Assembly (NCBI RefSeq): GCF_047511655.1
Contig: NC_133387.1
Coordinates: 19,648,353-19,712,352, forward strand
Source: Castor canadensis
Taxonomy: Eukaryota; Chordata; Mammalia; Rodentia; Castoridae
Length of the DNA stretch: 64,000 nt
Direction of reading: 5' to 3'
Shown here: one piece after another, positions 44,142 through 57,600 of the stretch
Position numbering within the stretch: position 1 is the stretch's first letter
Layout: each line of letters starts with the position of its first letter
Position numbers and translations under genes: made by a program
Notes under the pieces: model-generated
Told to the model about the DNA's origin: nothing
What the model saw: the letters and a program-made list of their open reading frames with translations, nothing else
Databases searched by the model: none

Positions 44142-44155
44142 TTTCACTTTCGTTT
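44142..44155 (-). promoter_or_regulatory. TMEM140: IRF/ISRE-type motif, candidate TMEM140 interferon element
   Basis: On the minus strand the sequence AAACGAAAGTGAAA fits the 14-base IRF consensus AANNGAAANNGAAA exactly. TMEM140 is an interferon-stimulated gene transcribed in this direction, and the motif is placed just before a plausible first exon. Function is inferred. Confidence 0.5.
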
Positions 44156-44589
44156 TTTAACTTGCCGGTGGCCCGTGACTTTTTAGAAATGAGGAATGTA
44201 AACAACTTGTTGTTCACCAGAGTACACCACCCATGCTGGAGCCAACAAACTGTGATTTAAACAGCCAGGTAAGACTCTTAAGGTCTTGGTTATGCCATAC
44301 AATAACTCCAGAAAGCAAAGTAGATGCAGGACTCTCAGACTTCCCAGTGATGTCAACTCCAGGATAAACACAATCTAGACTCTGACTCAGGAGGACCTTT
44401 AAGATCAGCCAGCCCAGCCAGTGGGACCCAGGTCACCTCCTACTCATTCCTTAGGGAAGCAACAATGCCATCTGTTTCCTTTTCAGATACCAGTTTATAA
44501 TGATGACCAGCTTCTCTGGACATAAAACTTTGTCTCCTTAGCAAGTTCACTAGGGTGTTTAGGCCTAGGTTGGAGCAGCTGGAACATCG

Positions 44590-44640
44590 ATTTCACTTCA
44601 AAATAAAAGCGGAACAAAGCTTTTATTTTTGAAATCATAG
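44590..44640. repeat. Imperfect hairpin
   Basis: TTCAAAATAAAAGC (44598-44611) faces GCTTTTATTTTTGAA (44618-44632), with one extra base in one arm. Possibly the end of an old DNA element. Confidence 0.4.
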
Positions 44641-44699
44641 GGACTCTTGGCCAGAGTTAAAAAATTGCTTCCTTTACTTACCCAACCACTCAACTTCCG

Positions 44700-44805
44700 G
44701 TTTTTTTGTTTGTTTGTTTTTTGTTTTCCTTGTAGTGCTGGGATTTAACTCAGAGCTGTGAACACACTAGGCACATGCTACTCCTCTGAGCTATATCCCC
44801 AGCAC
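44700..44805 (-). repeat. ID-like SINE, reverse orientation
   Basis: TTTGTTTGTTTGTTTT, then GTGCTGGGATTTAACTCAGAGC and GAGCTATATCCCCAGCAC. Antisense ID of the classic BC1-like type. Positions 44806-46229 hold nothing else I can name. Confidence 0.75.
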
Positions 44806-47272
44806 AACCCACTGGAACGTTCCATTGGAAAGTTAAGACTGGTTAAAGTCAGTAGATAGCTACCCAGAATCCTTTGGGGTTTCTTGGCCTCTCCCCTTGG
44901 GCCCTATACACAACTGGACCTGGGGATTCCCTCTGTCTCTGTTTTATGTTAGATCTTTATTTCCTGAATCAAAGGCTTTGTTCTTTGATTTTGATAGAGT
45001 AATTCTTCAGTAACTTTCTGAGAAATGGGTGTGCCAAAGGTAATTTTTTGAGACTTGCAAAACAAAAAATATCTTTATTCTATTCTGAAACTTAATCAAA
45101 GTTAGACTGAATATAACATTTTTGGTTCAATATAATTTTCTTTCATGATTTTGAGGACTTTGCTCCATTCCATTAGCTTTCCTGCTGTTGCTGAGAAGTT
45201 TAGAGTCATTCTGTCTTAGTTCCCAAAATAGCCTCCTCTCTGGTCATCCTTGTAGCTTTTTGCCTTAAAAAAGAAAAGTTATTTTGGTGAGATTTTGAGA
45301 GGAAGAAAAAATAAATGCATATCCAATTTGCCATTTTCAACTGGAAGTCTAAAATATTTCTTTCTGTTCTTTATCTTTCTTTTTGTTTCCATTTCAGAAG
45401 GGCTTTTTTCTTGTTTCTTTTTCACTGGTTCTCTTTGGTAGTCTAGCCGACCTAAGGTCAAAGTTGTTGCTTTTATTAAGCTACTAACCTTTTAACTGCT
45501 TACCCCCCAAAGTCTTCATTGTTTGGACATCACCTTTAGCCTTGAACTGCCCAACACTCTGTTCTAAACAAGTCTGTTTATTTGGGGAGAGCTCAAAGCA
45601 ATTTGCTTTTATGCCATGCCCTCCCCCAGGCAAAATATCTGAAGCACTGCTTTGGAGCTGAGGTTGACCACTGCGCTTATTTCTTTTAGATGATAGTAGG
45701 TGGGGCAGTAGCCTCGGGTCTTTTCAGTTTGACAGTTTTCTACCCTGAGTTCTCTAGCCCTGGTCAAAGGTGACCAGGCTCCAGTATTCCCATCCTGCTG
45801 AACTTATGGCTGGGTGGAGGAAAGGAGTCCCTGACCTGTTGGTTTCACTTGCTTGGAATTCAGTCTCTGAACATGGAGACAGGGTAATAAGAAATGCTGG
45901 GCTGCCCCTTCCAGGGAGGACCGCTCTGGACTGGGAGCTGGGCGGAGAATTACCCCCTTGTTTTTAACCACATCCTTTCAGAATGGAGTTCACCCCTGTT
46001 GAACTGTGGTGAAGGGAGCAGCTTAAGTGCTACACACCTTTGCTGTTCTTACTGGGATTTAGTAAATTTTCTTGGATGAGTGTGTCTTCATTTGATAAAC
46101 GCTTTTAGGACAATTTCTGGAGAATTTAAATAGATTTTTCTAAATAACATAATTTTACCAGTTTTGTTATTTCACTGTGGAGTAGGTGAGGAAATTATCA
46201 GGCTGTCATTCTAGAACTAGATCTCAGCTGATTTATTTTTTAAAGACTTATTTTTTTTAGAGCAGTTTTAGATGCACAGCACAATTGAGAGAAAAGTAGA
46301 GATTTCCCAAATAACTCTGCCCACACCCAGGGCCATCTAGGTTTTCTCCTACTTATCTTCTAGAAGTTTTATAGTTTTGCACTTTACATTAACTTTATGA
46401 CCCATTTTACAACTTTTGTGAGGAATGTAAGCTGCATCTGGATGTCCAGTTGTTCCAGCACCATTTGCTGAAAGGACTATCTTTGCCCCATCGTATTGCC
46501 TCTGATCTTTTGCCCAGGATCAGTTGACTATTATTCATATGGATCTTTGTTGGGCTGTTCTGTCCCATTGATTTGTCTATTCTTTTGCCAATATCATAAT
46601 CTATTGATTACCATAGCTTTATAGTAAAAGTCAGGTACTGTCAGTCCTCTGACTTTGTTTTTTACTTTTGATATTGTATTGGCTTTCTGGGCATTTTAGT
46701 TATCAATATAAATTTTAAAGTCAGTTTGTTGATATTCACAGGTAATTTTCTAGATTCTGATTGGGACTGATCTATAAATCAAGGTGGGAAGAGCCAACAT
46801 CTTGACAATATTGAGCCTTCCTATCCATGAACATGGAATATCCATTTATTTAGTTCTTGATTTCTTTCAACAGAATTTTATAGTTTTCCACATGCAGATT
46901 TTGACATATTTTGTTAGAGTTATACCTAAGTATTTCATTTTTTGGTGTTAATGTTAATGCCATTGTGTTTTAATTTCAAACAGCTTTGTTCATTGCTAGT
47001 GTATAATATAGTAATTTATTTTTGTGTATTAACTGTGTTAGTCAGCTTTCCATTGCTGTGACAAAGTACCTGACAAAATCAACTTATAAGGAAGAAGAAA
47101 GTTCTATTTTGGCTCACAGTTTTGAAGTTTTAGTCCACTGTTACTTCACCCTGTTGCTTTTGGACCTATGACAAGGCAGAGCATATGGTGGAGAGCACAT
47201 GGTAGAGCAAAGCTGCACACCTCATGGTGGACAGGAAAGAGAGGGGGAGGGAGGAAGGGAGGAGATGATGAC

Positions 47273-47273
<1 letters not shown>

Positions 47274-47331
<58 letters not shown>

Positions 47332-47333
47332 CG

Positions 47334-47370
<37 letters not shown>
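47274..47370. repeat. (GA)n microsatellite
   Basis: About 95 bases of GAGA with a few AAAG and GCGA interruptions, inside the LTR-like element. It yields Arg-Glu and Leu-Ser repeat frames on the two strands that are not genes. Confidence 0.97.
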
Positions 47371-47374
<4 letters not shown>

Positions 47375-47546
47375 AGGAAGGTGGGTCTAGGTCCAGTATT
47401 CCTTTCAAGGACATACATCCAACTGATCTGACTTCCTCCTACATGGCTCTACCTCCTAAAGTTTCCACCATGTCCCAATACTGCACTCTGGGGACCAAGC
47501 CTTTAACATATAGCCTAGCCTGAGGGACAGTTAAGATCCAATCCAT

Positions 47547-47783
47547 GCTGGGCACTGGTGGCTCACCCCTGTAATCTTAGCTACTTGGGAGGCTGAGATC
47601 AGGAGGATCAAAGTTTGATCTTATTTGTCCAGCCAAATAGGAGACAGGTTTGTGAGACCTCATCTCTAAAATAACCAGAGAAAAATGGACTGGAGGTGTA
47701 GCTCAAGTGGTAGAGTGCCTGCTTTGCAAGTGTGAAGCCCTGAGTTCAAACCCTAATCCCAACAACAACAACAACAAAAAAAA
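47547..47783 (+). repeat. Dimeric SINE: Alu-like plus ID-like
   Basis: GCTGGGCACTGGTGGCTCACCCCTGTAATC opens the Alu-like module. GGACTGGAGGTGTAGCTCAAGTGGTAGAGTG opens the ID-like module at about 47689. The tail is an AAC repeat. Confidence 0.85.
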
Positions 47784-49680
47784 TCAAAGCATAACATTAA
47801 CTTCGTGTCTTGTAATTTTGCTGCTACCACTTATTACTCCCAGGAGGTTTTGTTATTGATTCTTTGGAATTTTGTGTGTAGACATGTCATCTACAAATCA
47901 ACACAGCTTTATTTCTTCCTTTCTGATTGGTTTGCCTTTTATTTCCTTGTATTACTGAATTAGTTAAGACTTCTTATATGATGTTGAATAGGAATGGTAA
48001 GAGTGGATATACTTGCATCTTTATTTTTATTTAAAGATGTTCTTTATCAATTTGAGGAAGTTTCTTTCCATCTTTACCTTGCTGAAAGTTCATTATGAAC
48101 AGGAGAGGACTTTGTCAAATACTATTTCTGCACTATTGATGAGATCCATATGATTTTATTCCTGATTCTGTTCCTGGGCGGGATTATACTGATATTTGAA
48201 TATCGAACTAGCTTTGTGTAACTGGAATACATTTTACTTGGTTATGGTAAATAATTCTTTTTTGTACATCATTGAATCCTATTTTCTAATATTTTGTTGA
48301 GAATTTTTGCATTTACATTCATGATATTGGTCTATAGTTTTCCTTGTAATATCCTTGTCTGTTTTTGGTATTTGGATACTATTCTGGCCCCATGAGTTAG
48401 GGAGTATTCCCTCTGCTTCTATTTTCTGTAAGAGAGTATAGCAAATGAAATACTTCCTTTCTTATCTGTTTGGTAGAATTCATCAGGGCTGGGTGATATC
48501 TCTTGGCAGGTTTTAATTTATTGTTTCAATTTCTTTAATAAACCTTTTGATATTATTTCTCCTCATGTGAGTTTTGGCACATTATGTATTTCAAGAAATT
48601 GACCCATTTCATCTATATTATCAAATTTGTGGGCAGAGAGTTATTCATAATATTTTTATTATCCTTTTAATTGTCAGGGGACCAGTAGTCTCTAACCTGA
48701 CATTAGTGATTTGTAATAATTTCTCTTTATTTTAGTTAATATTGCTAGAGGTCTATAAATTTCATTATCTTTTCAAAGAAAGACCTTTTGTTTCATTGAT
48801 ATTCTCTATTGGATTCCTGTTTTCAATGTCATTGACTTCTGCTTTAATTTTTTCCTGCATACTTTGGACTTGCTTTTCTTTTTCTAGCTTTCTTACGGTA
48901 TGAGCTTAAATTGATTTAAAATAATCTAGTCTTATAATTACATTCTATGCTGTAAATTTCCCAGAAAGCACTGCTTTCACTATATCCCACAAATTTTGAT
49001 AAATTGTGTTCCCATTTTCATCTGGTTTGAAATTTTAAAAAATTCCTTAGGACTTCTTTGCCCCATGTGCTATTTAGATGTGTGCTGTTTAACCTTTAAG
49101 TATTTTGAGTTTCCAGCTGTCTTTCTGATATTGATTTCCAGCTTAATTCCATTGTTGCCTGAAAGCATATGTTGTACGATTCCTATTCTTTTAAATTTGT
49201 TAAAATGTGTTTTATTGACAACAGTGTGGTCTATCTTGGTGAATGCTCCATGTGAATTTGAGAAGAATCTTCATTCTTTTGTTGGGTAAAATGTTCTACA
49301 GATATCAATTAGATTCAGTTGCTTGGACATTCAAATTGTGTAATGGATACATGTTTATACCTTTTATAATTATCCCACCATTCTTGGATAGTCTGTAGTT
49401 TTCATTCATTTTTGTCTTTGCATTTATGTTTTCCAGTTTCTATTTATATTTCCTCGAGCTTTTGATTGTTTCTTCAGCTGTGCCCAGTTTATTAATGAAC
49501 TCATCATTCATTACAGAGTTTTAAAAAAATTTCTAGCATTTTCTTTTGTTTCTTAAGAGTTTACATGTCTCTGCTTATGTTATCCATCTTTTCTTGCATG
49601 TTGTTTACTTATTCCATTAGAATTCTCAGCATATTAATCATAGCTATGGATGATTTCCCAGAATAGGTAGCATTTGAATT

Positions 49681-51258
49681 TAATATTAAAGGAGTAAAGG
49701 CTTTCCAGGTATACTGCTGGGTAGAGAAGGTGCTAAGTGGGGAGAATGAATAGCCTTTATGAAAGAGAGTGGCTTCCACAAAAAACTCAAAGTTAAATAT
49801 TATAACATGAAGTACAGAGTGGGGAAGTGACTTACATATGAAGTATTTGTATCAAGTAGTAAGATACTAGGAAAGCAATTATGGGACCAAGGTAAAATTG
49901 TTTAGGCAATACCTCCGTACATCTCAATCTTTCAAGAAATTGGTTTATTATTTTGGTTATCATTCCCAAAGCTATTCAGCTTCAGAGTTTATAGTCTTAA
50001 ACTTTCAGATGACTGAAGGTTCCAATGATATTTCACTGAATTAAAAATCCACATGGTTTAGACTTTTTTTTCTTGATCTATGAGAATAAGGGCAAATTTA
50101 ATTTTGAGAGTTCTTATTCCATTACGATGTCAGCTACCTGAAGATGAGAATTTTGAGCTAAAAAGTTGGGAGCCATTCTGATGACCACAATTATTCCCCT
50201 CCAAAGCACAATCTTTTTATTTTTTTTAATTGAGAAAACAGCTGTTTCCTCCCACCAGACATTAAAGATTCCTGAAGAAATCTATGGTCGGGATTATTTA
50301 AAACATAAAAGAATGACACAGATTACACTTGTGACTTGCACCTTTAATGTCCTTTCACCTATTGGTCCTTCTTCACTTAGCCACCTCCTATAGTGGATGC
50401 CATTGTAGAGCCAGGACTGCTTGGCTCTGTTTACTCACTTACTACATCCACTCCTGACTTACAGCCCAACATACCTAATCTTTGCATATTATTCAAGAAT
50501 CCCTTCCAGTGCTCACTGTCTTACGAATGACCAAAAGTAAGGTGCTGGATTTGCTCCAATAAATGCCTGGAGAAGCACACACATCAGCTCTAGGAAAAAC
50601 CACTTTAAATCCTTTATACCTTTGCTTAATTTTAACAGGCAAAATGACTTTTAACCCAAAACCTATACGTTTCAGTGCCATTTTGTGCCACATTTTGGTA
50701 TGTGGTATTTTCTTTACTGGTTGGAGGTACTCAAGTTACAACTTTACTATGCACGATCATATTCTGTAATCATTTTGGCCATGTGTGTTTTATATGAACA
50801 ATTATAATCTTCTAGTGGGGAGAAATGTCTTTTATATACCACCAGTGGTTACCAGCACAACAATCATATAACAGAAACTCAGGAAATGAATTTGTTGACT
50901 GATTCATTAAAGTGACTACCATTCATGCTAAAATCAGTAATAGTACATGCCATTTCTCCCTTGAGTTTTCAGGGTTGTTTTTTTGGAAGAAATAAAAAAT
51001 TTAGAGTTTTGTTTTTCTGTGTTGACAAAAATTAAATATAACTAGGTGTTTTAACTTTTCTATTTTTTTTTTTAGATTTCTTTTTAAATCTCTGAAAGAT
51101 GTTCCCACTAAACAGGACAAATCTCTAGAATTTGTAGTTTAGTATCTGCATATGCATGTGAAGAGAGAGCGGAATAGAAAAGGAAGGGATTTTCTGTTTT
51201 TCTTTTTACTAAGCATATGTCATTTCGTATTCAGCTTTCAGAGCAGCATGAACCTATA
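49681..51258 (-). other. AGBL3 3' flank and intergenic sequence
   Basis: No repeat or frame is recognised. The minus-strand AATAAA at 50216-50221 (TTTATT on the plus strand), about 1.04 kb past the AGBL3 stop codon, is a possible polyadenylation signal. Confidence 0.4.
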
Positions 51259-51688
51259 TTAGTTGTCCCTGTGAAACTTCAGGTGGAAGGTGAGCTGTCC
51301 ATCTTTCTTACATGGTTTCTCATTCTTATTTTTAGTCAGACGGGGAACTACCTGCTTAGAATTCTGCAGGTTGGATTCTTCAGCTCCAAGACTGTTATCT
51401 TTTATCATGTCTGTGTCCTTTTTAAAACTTGAGGAAACAGTCTCCCATTTGCTGCTGAGAGGTCTTACTTCCACAGGCTTTGAGGCCTGGAGATTTTGAG
51501 AGTGTTTTTTCCTCTTCTTCTTGGGCCTTTTGAGAGGTGACAAATCTTCAAGTGAGTTCTGGGACACAGTCTGGAACCATTCTGAGGCATTTTTCATAAG
51601 ATTCCTTTGGGTTACAAAAGGGGGATTTCTGAGTGGTGTACAAGATGTGCTGTATCTTTTTATATTTATGCAAGTAGTTGGCTTTAGT
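51259..51688 (-). CDS. AGBL3: AGBL3 terminal coding exon
   Basis: The minus-strand acceptor TTTTTTATTTCTTTTCTAG is strong. 142 codons follow the split codon, from [15 protein letters not shown] through the basic block [13 protein letters not shown] to the stop. The basic block resembles a nuclear-localisation or microtubule-contact patch. Confidence 0.75.
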
Positions 51689-54600
51689 CTAGAAAAGAAA
51701 TAAAAAAGATGAGTTTTTTTGCCCAACATGTACCTACCAAAATAAGAGTAGGTACCCTAGGTATATTGTCATAGTACCAACCATTTTTTCCCCCATTGGT
51801 CAGTTCATTGCCGTTAAGAATTCACTACCATTTTTGAGACTGAGCTAACTCTTCATCTTTGATCATGATTTGAATTCTGTATTTCTAAATGTCTAGAAGT
51901 TATGTTTATTTAGATGTCTTTCCTGACCCCAACCTTCCAGATATAATAGCTACTCTAGCTTTAGCTCCTATACATCTAACTTATGTAGAAGTAGAGGGCT
52001 TCTAAATTCCACTTTGCCCTAAAAATCTACTGTGTTTATTCTACTAGAATCATAAGACTTTTTTTTTTTTTTAAATAGCCAGTGAAAAGGTCAATTACTC
52101 CAATAGATGAAGTTTTACTCAAGAGAGGGAGATTTTGGCATGGATGTACTATAGAGTAATGATTCATCCATTGAAGGACATGTAACTGTTTTCAGCTCGT
52201 GGTTATTACAAATAAAGAAGCATAAACATTGGTTTATGTATGCTTAAGTTGACAAAGGGTTTTGTTTGAGCTCACATCTTTGTTTCACTGGGATTCATTT
52301 ATAGAAGAGAGCCATTGCTGGGTTGTACGATAGTTACACATTTAGTTTTCTTTGTTCTGTTTTGTTTTTGAGACAGGCTCTCACTATGTAGTTACGGCTG
52401 CCCTTGAAGTCACTATGTAGCCCAGACAGGCCTTGAACTAAAGATCCTCCTGTGTCAGCCTCCAGAGTGCTGGATTACAAGTATGTACCACCACACCTGG
52501 CCATTACATATTTGTTTTTATTTAAAAAAAACTGCCAGAGTGGTTACCCCAGTTTAATGTTCCCACCAGCAACCTGTGAGTGATTCAACTTCTCTGCATC
52601 CTCACTGGCATTTGCTGTTATTGCCATCTTTAAAAATTTTAGCCATTCTGATAGGTGTGCAGGGATAGCTCATTGCATGTTTAACTTGCATTTCCAAAAT
52701 AACTAATGATTTTAAACATATTTTAAAGTGGATTGTGCCATCTGTGTATTGTGTCTAGTGGAATGCCTATTTATACCTTTTGCCCATCTTCTAAATGAAA
52801 TGTTTATTTTCTGACTGCTGAATTTTGAGAGTTCTTTAGTCCAGATACTAGTATTTTATGTGATTTGCCAATATTTTTGTCTATCATATAGCGTGTGTTT
52901 TTATACCCTTAACAGAGTCTTATACAGAGGAAATATTTTTGTTTTGGTGAAGTCCTATCTATTGATTTGCTCCTTTTATGAGTCATGTTTTGGAATTAAG
53001 TCTAAGAAATCTTTGCCCAACCTTAGATCCTGAAGATTTTCTCCTAAAAATTTTTAGTCTTATGTTTTACATTTAAGTCCATGATACATTTTGAGTTAAT
53101 CTTTATAGAAGATGTGAGTTTAGTAAGTCAAGTTTCATTTTTTTGGTCCCATGGATGTCCAGTTGTTCCAGTATTATATCATTTTACCACTGAATTGCTT
53201 TTGTATTTTTGTCACAATCAGTTAAGCATATTTGTGTGTGTGTATTTCTGGGTTCTCTATTCAGTTCCATTTACAGATATGTTTATTTATCTTCCAATAC
53301 TACACTGTATTACTGTAGCTATATGAAAGGTCTTGAAATCAGATAGGCCGATTCCTACTACTTTTTCAAAATTGTTTTTGCTATTTAATACCTTTCTATC
53401 AAAATTTTAAAAGAACAATGTCTACATCTATAAAAAATCTTGCTCAGATTTGGATAAGAATTATGTTGAATCTGTATATCAATTTGGCAAGGCCTGAAAT
53501 CTTTATGTGTTGAGACTTTCAATCCAGGAACATGCTGTGCCTCTCCATTCACTTAGCTTTGATTTCTCTCATTATATAATTTTCCGTATTGAAGCCTTGT
53601 TCATATTTTGTACATTCACTAATATGTATTTTTTGAGAGACTGAAAATGGAATTATATTTGTAATTTTGGTGTCTACATATTCATTGTTTATATATAGAA
53701 ATATAATTAACTTGCATGCTTATCTTATATTCTGAAACCTGGAAGAACTTACTAGTTACAGAAGTCTTTTAAAAAATAAATTCTACACAGAGATAATGCC
53801 TTTCATAATGGGGACCATTTTCTTTCTTTCTGGTCTGTATACTTTTTATTTCTTTATCTTCCTTATCGCTTTGCAAGATCTTCTAGCATGATGTTGAACA
53901 AGAGTGGGAGAGTGGACTTTATCAAGTTGAGCAAGTTCCTTTCCATTCCTAATTTTTTCTGAGAATTTTTATTGTGAATAAGTGTTGAATTTGTCAAATG
54001 ATTTTTTTCTGCTTCAACTTATATGAGCATGCTGGTTTTTTTCTTTAGTCTGCTAACATGGGGCATTACATTGATTAATTTTTAAAAATATTAAACTGTT
54101 CTTGAATTCTTGAAATGGATCCCTCTACTAAGGTGTATAATTATTTTTAAACTTAGTACTAAATTCTATTTACTAATATTTTGTTAAAGCTAGATAAGAT
54201 TTAAAAAATCTGTATTTGCTCTGTGTTTGATTGGTTTGGTATCAGGCCAATAGTTACTTCATAAAATGAACTATTTTTCTGTTTTCTGGAAGAAATTGTA
54301 TAGAAGTAGTGTTAATTGTTCTTTGAATGTTTGGTGAAATTCTCCTGTGAAACCATCTGATCCACGGGGTTCCTTTTTGGGAGGGAGGTTTAAAATTATA
54401 AATTCAATTATATTATATTACATTCAATTATATTATAAATAGTCTATTCCACATTGAGTCAATTATGTGTGAGTGTGTGTGTGTGTTTGTGAGTGCCTGT
54501 GAAAATTATGTATTTTCTGTAAGTTGTCAAATTTGTGTGTTTATAGTGTTTGCTACTATCTTCTAGGTTCTGCAAGATTTTCAGCAATATCCCTTGTTTC

Positions 54601-57600
54601 ACTCTTCATATTAATAATTTATGTTTATTTCTTTGCAGTCCTGATAAGGGTTTGTTAATTTTACCAATCTTTTCAAAGACCTACTGTTTTACTGATTTTT
54701 CACAGATTCTGTTCTTATCTTTATTATTACTTTGTTTCTTCTTGTTTTGAGTTTATTTGCTCTTTCTTTGTGGTCTTGGGAACTGAACTCAGGGCCTTAT
54801 GCTTGCTAGGAAAATACTCTACCACTTGAGCCACAGTTCTTTTTTATTTTTAGTGTGTTACTAAGATAAAGTCTCAGCACTAACTTTGCTTGGGCTGGCC
54901 TCAAACCATTATTTTCATGTGTCTGCTTTCTGAGTAGCTGGAATTATAAATATGCACCACCACACCCAGCCCTTAGATAATAATCTAAAGTCTAAAAGAC
55001 TTGAGATTTTTCTTCTTTTTTTTACATATGCATTTAGTTGGATAAATCTCCATCTCAGTACTGCTTTTAGCTGTATCTCACAAATTTTGATATTTCATTT
55101 TCATACATTTCAATATATAGCTTTATTCCCTTTGAGACTTTTTTTTTAGACTAACTCATGAGTCACTTGGAAATCAGTTGTTTAATTTTCAAATATTTTT
55201 TCCTGTTTTTGGTGTTGTCAGAGAATGCATTTTGTATTGTTTAAATTCCTTAAATATGCTGAGGCTTGTTTAATGACCAGGACATATTTATTTTGGCATA
55301 TTTTCCATGTATACTTGAAAAGAATCTATATTGAACTGTTGTTGGGTAGGGTGCTCTATAATTATCAAAAGGTTATTTATATTTTTATTGAATTATTTGA
55401 TATCCTTGCTTATTTTCCATCTGACTGTTAAATAAATTGTGGAATTATCTATTTCTCTTTTCAGGTTTTGCTTCATGTGTTTTTCAGTCAGTTCTATAGT
55501 GTTATGCAAACACCTTTAAAATTGCTATGTGTTCTTAAGTGTACATTAAGCCTGCCTTATTTGTGGATTTATTGCATGTAGCTTTGGCTAAGTGTAGTTA
55601 AAAAAATCAAAAGAAATTTGAAAAACAAAAATTTAAAATTCCCATGAACACATTATGTAGCTTAGTTGATGGGAGAAGCTCTCAATCAGACCTATATTAT
55701 TGACAGTTGTGTTTAAATCCTTGCGTGCTCTGCTGAGTGTTTTCCTGTTCTTAGTTTTGTGAAAAATATGCCTATCAAAAAGCAAATGTACCAAAAAGAA
55801 AAAAAAGTGATGAAGTAAAAATTTTAGACTTGTTGAAAGATGACATGAGTTTAGTGAAAGTTGGGCAGTGTTACGGGAACAGATGAATCAAGTGCCTTCA
55901 GTAGTCACGCTATGGATCATGAAATAAGATCTGGTTTTGGTGAGCACTATGAATGGGTCTAACAGTAATTTTTGTGACAGTACTATAGCCTACTACATGA
56001 AGTTTCAAATTATGGACACTCAGACATACTGCTCTTATGGCTGTAGGTAAATCTGAGAAATTTTAGAGTCCTGAACTGCGCATTTTGAGCATTTGTGGCT
56101 TTTCCTCAAAAGTGGTCTTGTTGGAGCCATGTACCCATGGACAACAAGGGTCTACTACATTGGCTTTCTAAATCATTATACAGTGCTCCTCCCCGTCTCT
56201 GATAATTTTCTTTTCTCTGAAATCTGTTTTATTATTAACATGTCCACTCCTTTCAATTTAGCAACATTTTAATGATCTATTTTCTTTCGTTCTTTTGCTT
56301 TCAGACTGCCTTCACTATCATATTTGAAATGCAGTTCTTGAAAACTGCAGGTTTTCTGATAATATTTAAAAATCTATCCTTCCAATCTCTGTTTTTAATA
56401 GTTTTATTTAAAAAGCTGGCATGGCCGTGGGTACCTGTAGATCCAGCATTCTGGAGTAGGAGGCAGAAGGACTGCTTAGTCCTTCTTAGTTCAAGACCAG
56501 CCTGGGCAACATAATGAAGACCCTGGCTTAAAAAATTGTTTTATACAGACCATTTGCATTTAATGTAGTATTGATATCTTAGGGCTTAAGTCTTCCATTT
56601 TACAGTTTCTGTTTGTTCATTGTTTTCTTTTTTTTTTTCTATTTTTTCCTTTTAAGTGCTGGGGACTGAACTCAGGGCCTTGCACTTGCCAGGCAAGCGT
56701 TCTTCCACTGAGCTAAATCCCCAACCCCTGTTCATTGCTTTCTTGATCTTCTTTTTCTTATCTTTCTGTCTGTAACATGAACAGTTTTTTTTTTTTAGAA
56801 TTCCATTTTGATTTATCTTCAGTGGTTTGTTTTTTTGAGGCAGCCTAGGCTGGCCTCAAACTTGTGATATTCCTGCCTCAGCCTCCTGAGTGTTGAGATT
56901 ACAGGTATGTACTGCCACACCCAACTTTCTATAGTGTTTTTTAGTGTATCTCCATGAATAGCCTTTGAGAGATTATTCTACACGTCTACACATATACAAC
57001 ATTATAATCTAGTGGTTGTGTCATTTTATTAGTTTGGGTGAAGTATAGAAACCTTCCCTTTATGTTTCTCTATTCTCACATTTATAATTAACAGATATTT
57101 CCTTTATATACATTTAGAACCACATTAATGTTACATAATTTTTGCTTCAACAATCAAATATAATCTAGAAAATCTATAATCTGTTTATATCTACCTGACT
57201 TTTGCTTACCATGTTCTTTCTTTCCTGATGCTCCTTCTTGAATCATTTCCTGTTTATTTTTAGAGAAATTCTTTTAGAGTAGGCCTTCTGCTTAAAAAAA
57301 AAGTCACTTTTACTTCATCTGAAAATGTCTTGTTTTCCCCTTTATTTTCACTGTGAATAAAATTTTAATTTGACAGTTCATTTCTTTCAATAATTGATAG
57401 TCTTGTACTACTTCTGGTCTCCGTGGATTTGGATAAAAAAACTACTGTCATTCAAGTTGCTTTTCCCCTGCAGGAAAGGTGGTAGTGTTCTCTGGCTGCT
57501 TTCAAGATTTTTCTTTTTTTTCTTTACTTTTCAGAAGTTAAAATTTGCCATGTCCTACTAGTACTTTGATCAACTTTTTGATTGTAGGTTTATGTCTCTT

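Larger units (their letters stand above)
47034..47796. mobile_element. MaLR-like LTR with (GA)n expansion and nested SINE
   Basis: It starts TGTGTTAGTCAGC, ends CATAACA, and is flanked by TTAAC at 47029-47033 and 47797-47801, a 5-base duplication. The L1 text reads continuously if the element is removed. Inside are a GA microsatellite (47274-47370) and, close to the right end, a dimeric SINE (47547-47783). The TG...CA ends and 5-base duplication support a solo LTR. The family label rests on similarity to MaLR-type LTRs. Confidence 0.65.
46230..49680 (-). mobile_element. Long ancient L1, reverse orientation, interrupted
   Basis: The left end (AGAGCAGTTTTAGATGCACAGCACAATTGAGAG) is a 3' UTR read backwards. 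ORF2-derived text follows, such as TGTTCCAGCACCATTTGCTG and ATCCATGAACATGGAATATCC. After an LTR and SINE (47034-47796) it continues with GTAATTTTGCTGCTACCAC and runs to about 49680. No frame is intact. The right limit is approximate. Confidence 0.7.

Noticed and set aside
47146-47431. Arg-Glu and Leu-Ser repeat proteins
   Set aside because: They are translations of the (GA)n microsatellite.
48996-49289. 97-codon hydrophobic open frame
   Set aside because: It is antisense to ancient L1 text; hydrophobicity comes from T-rich sequence.
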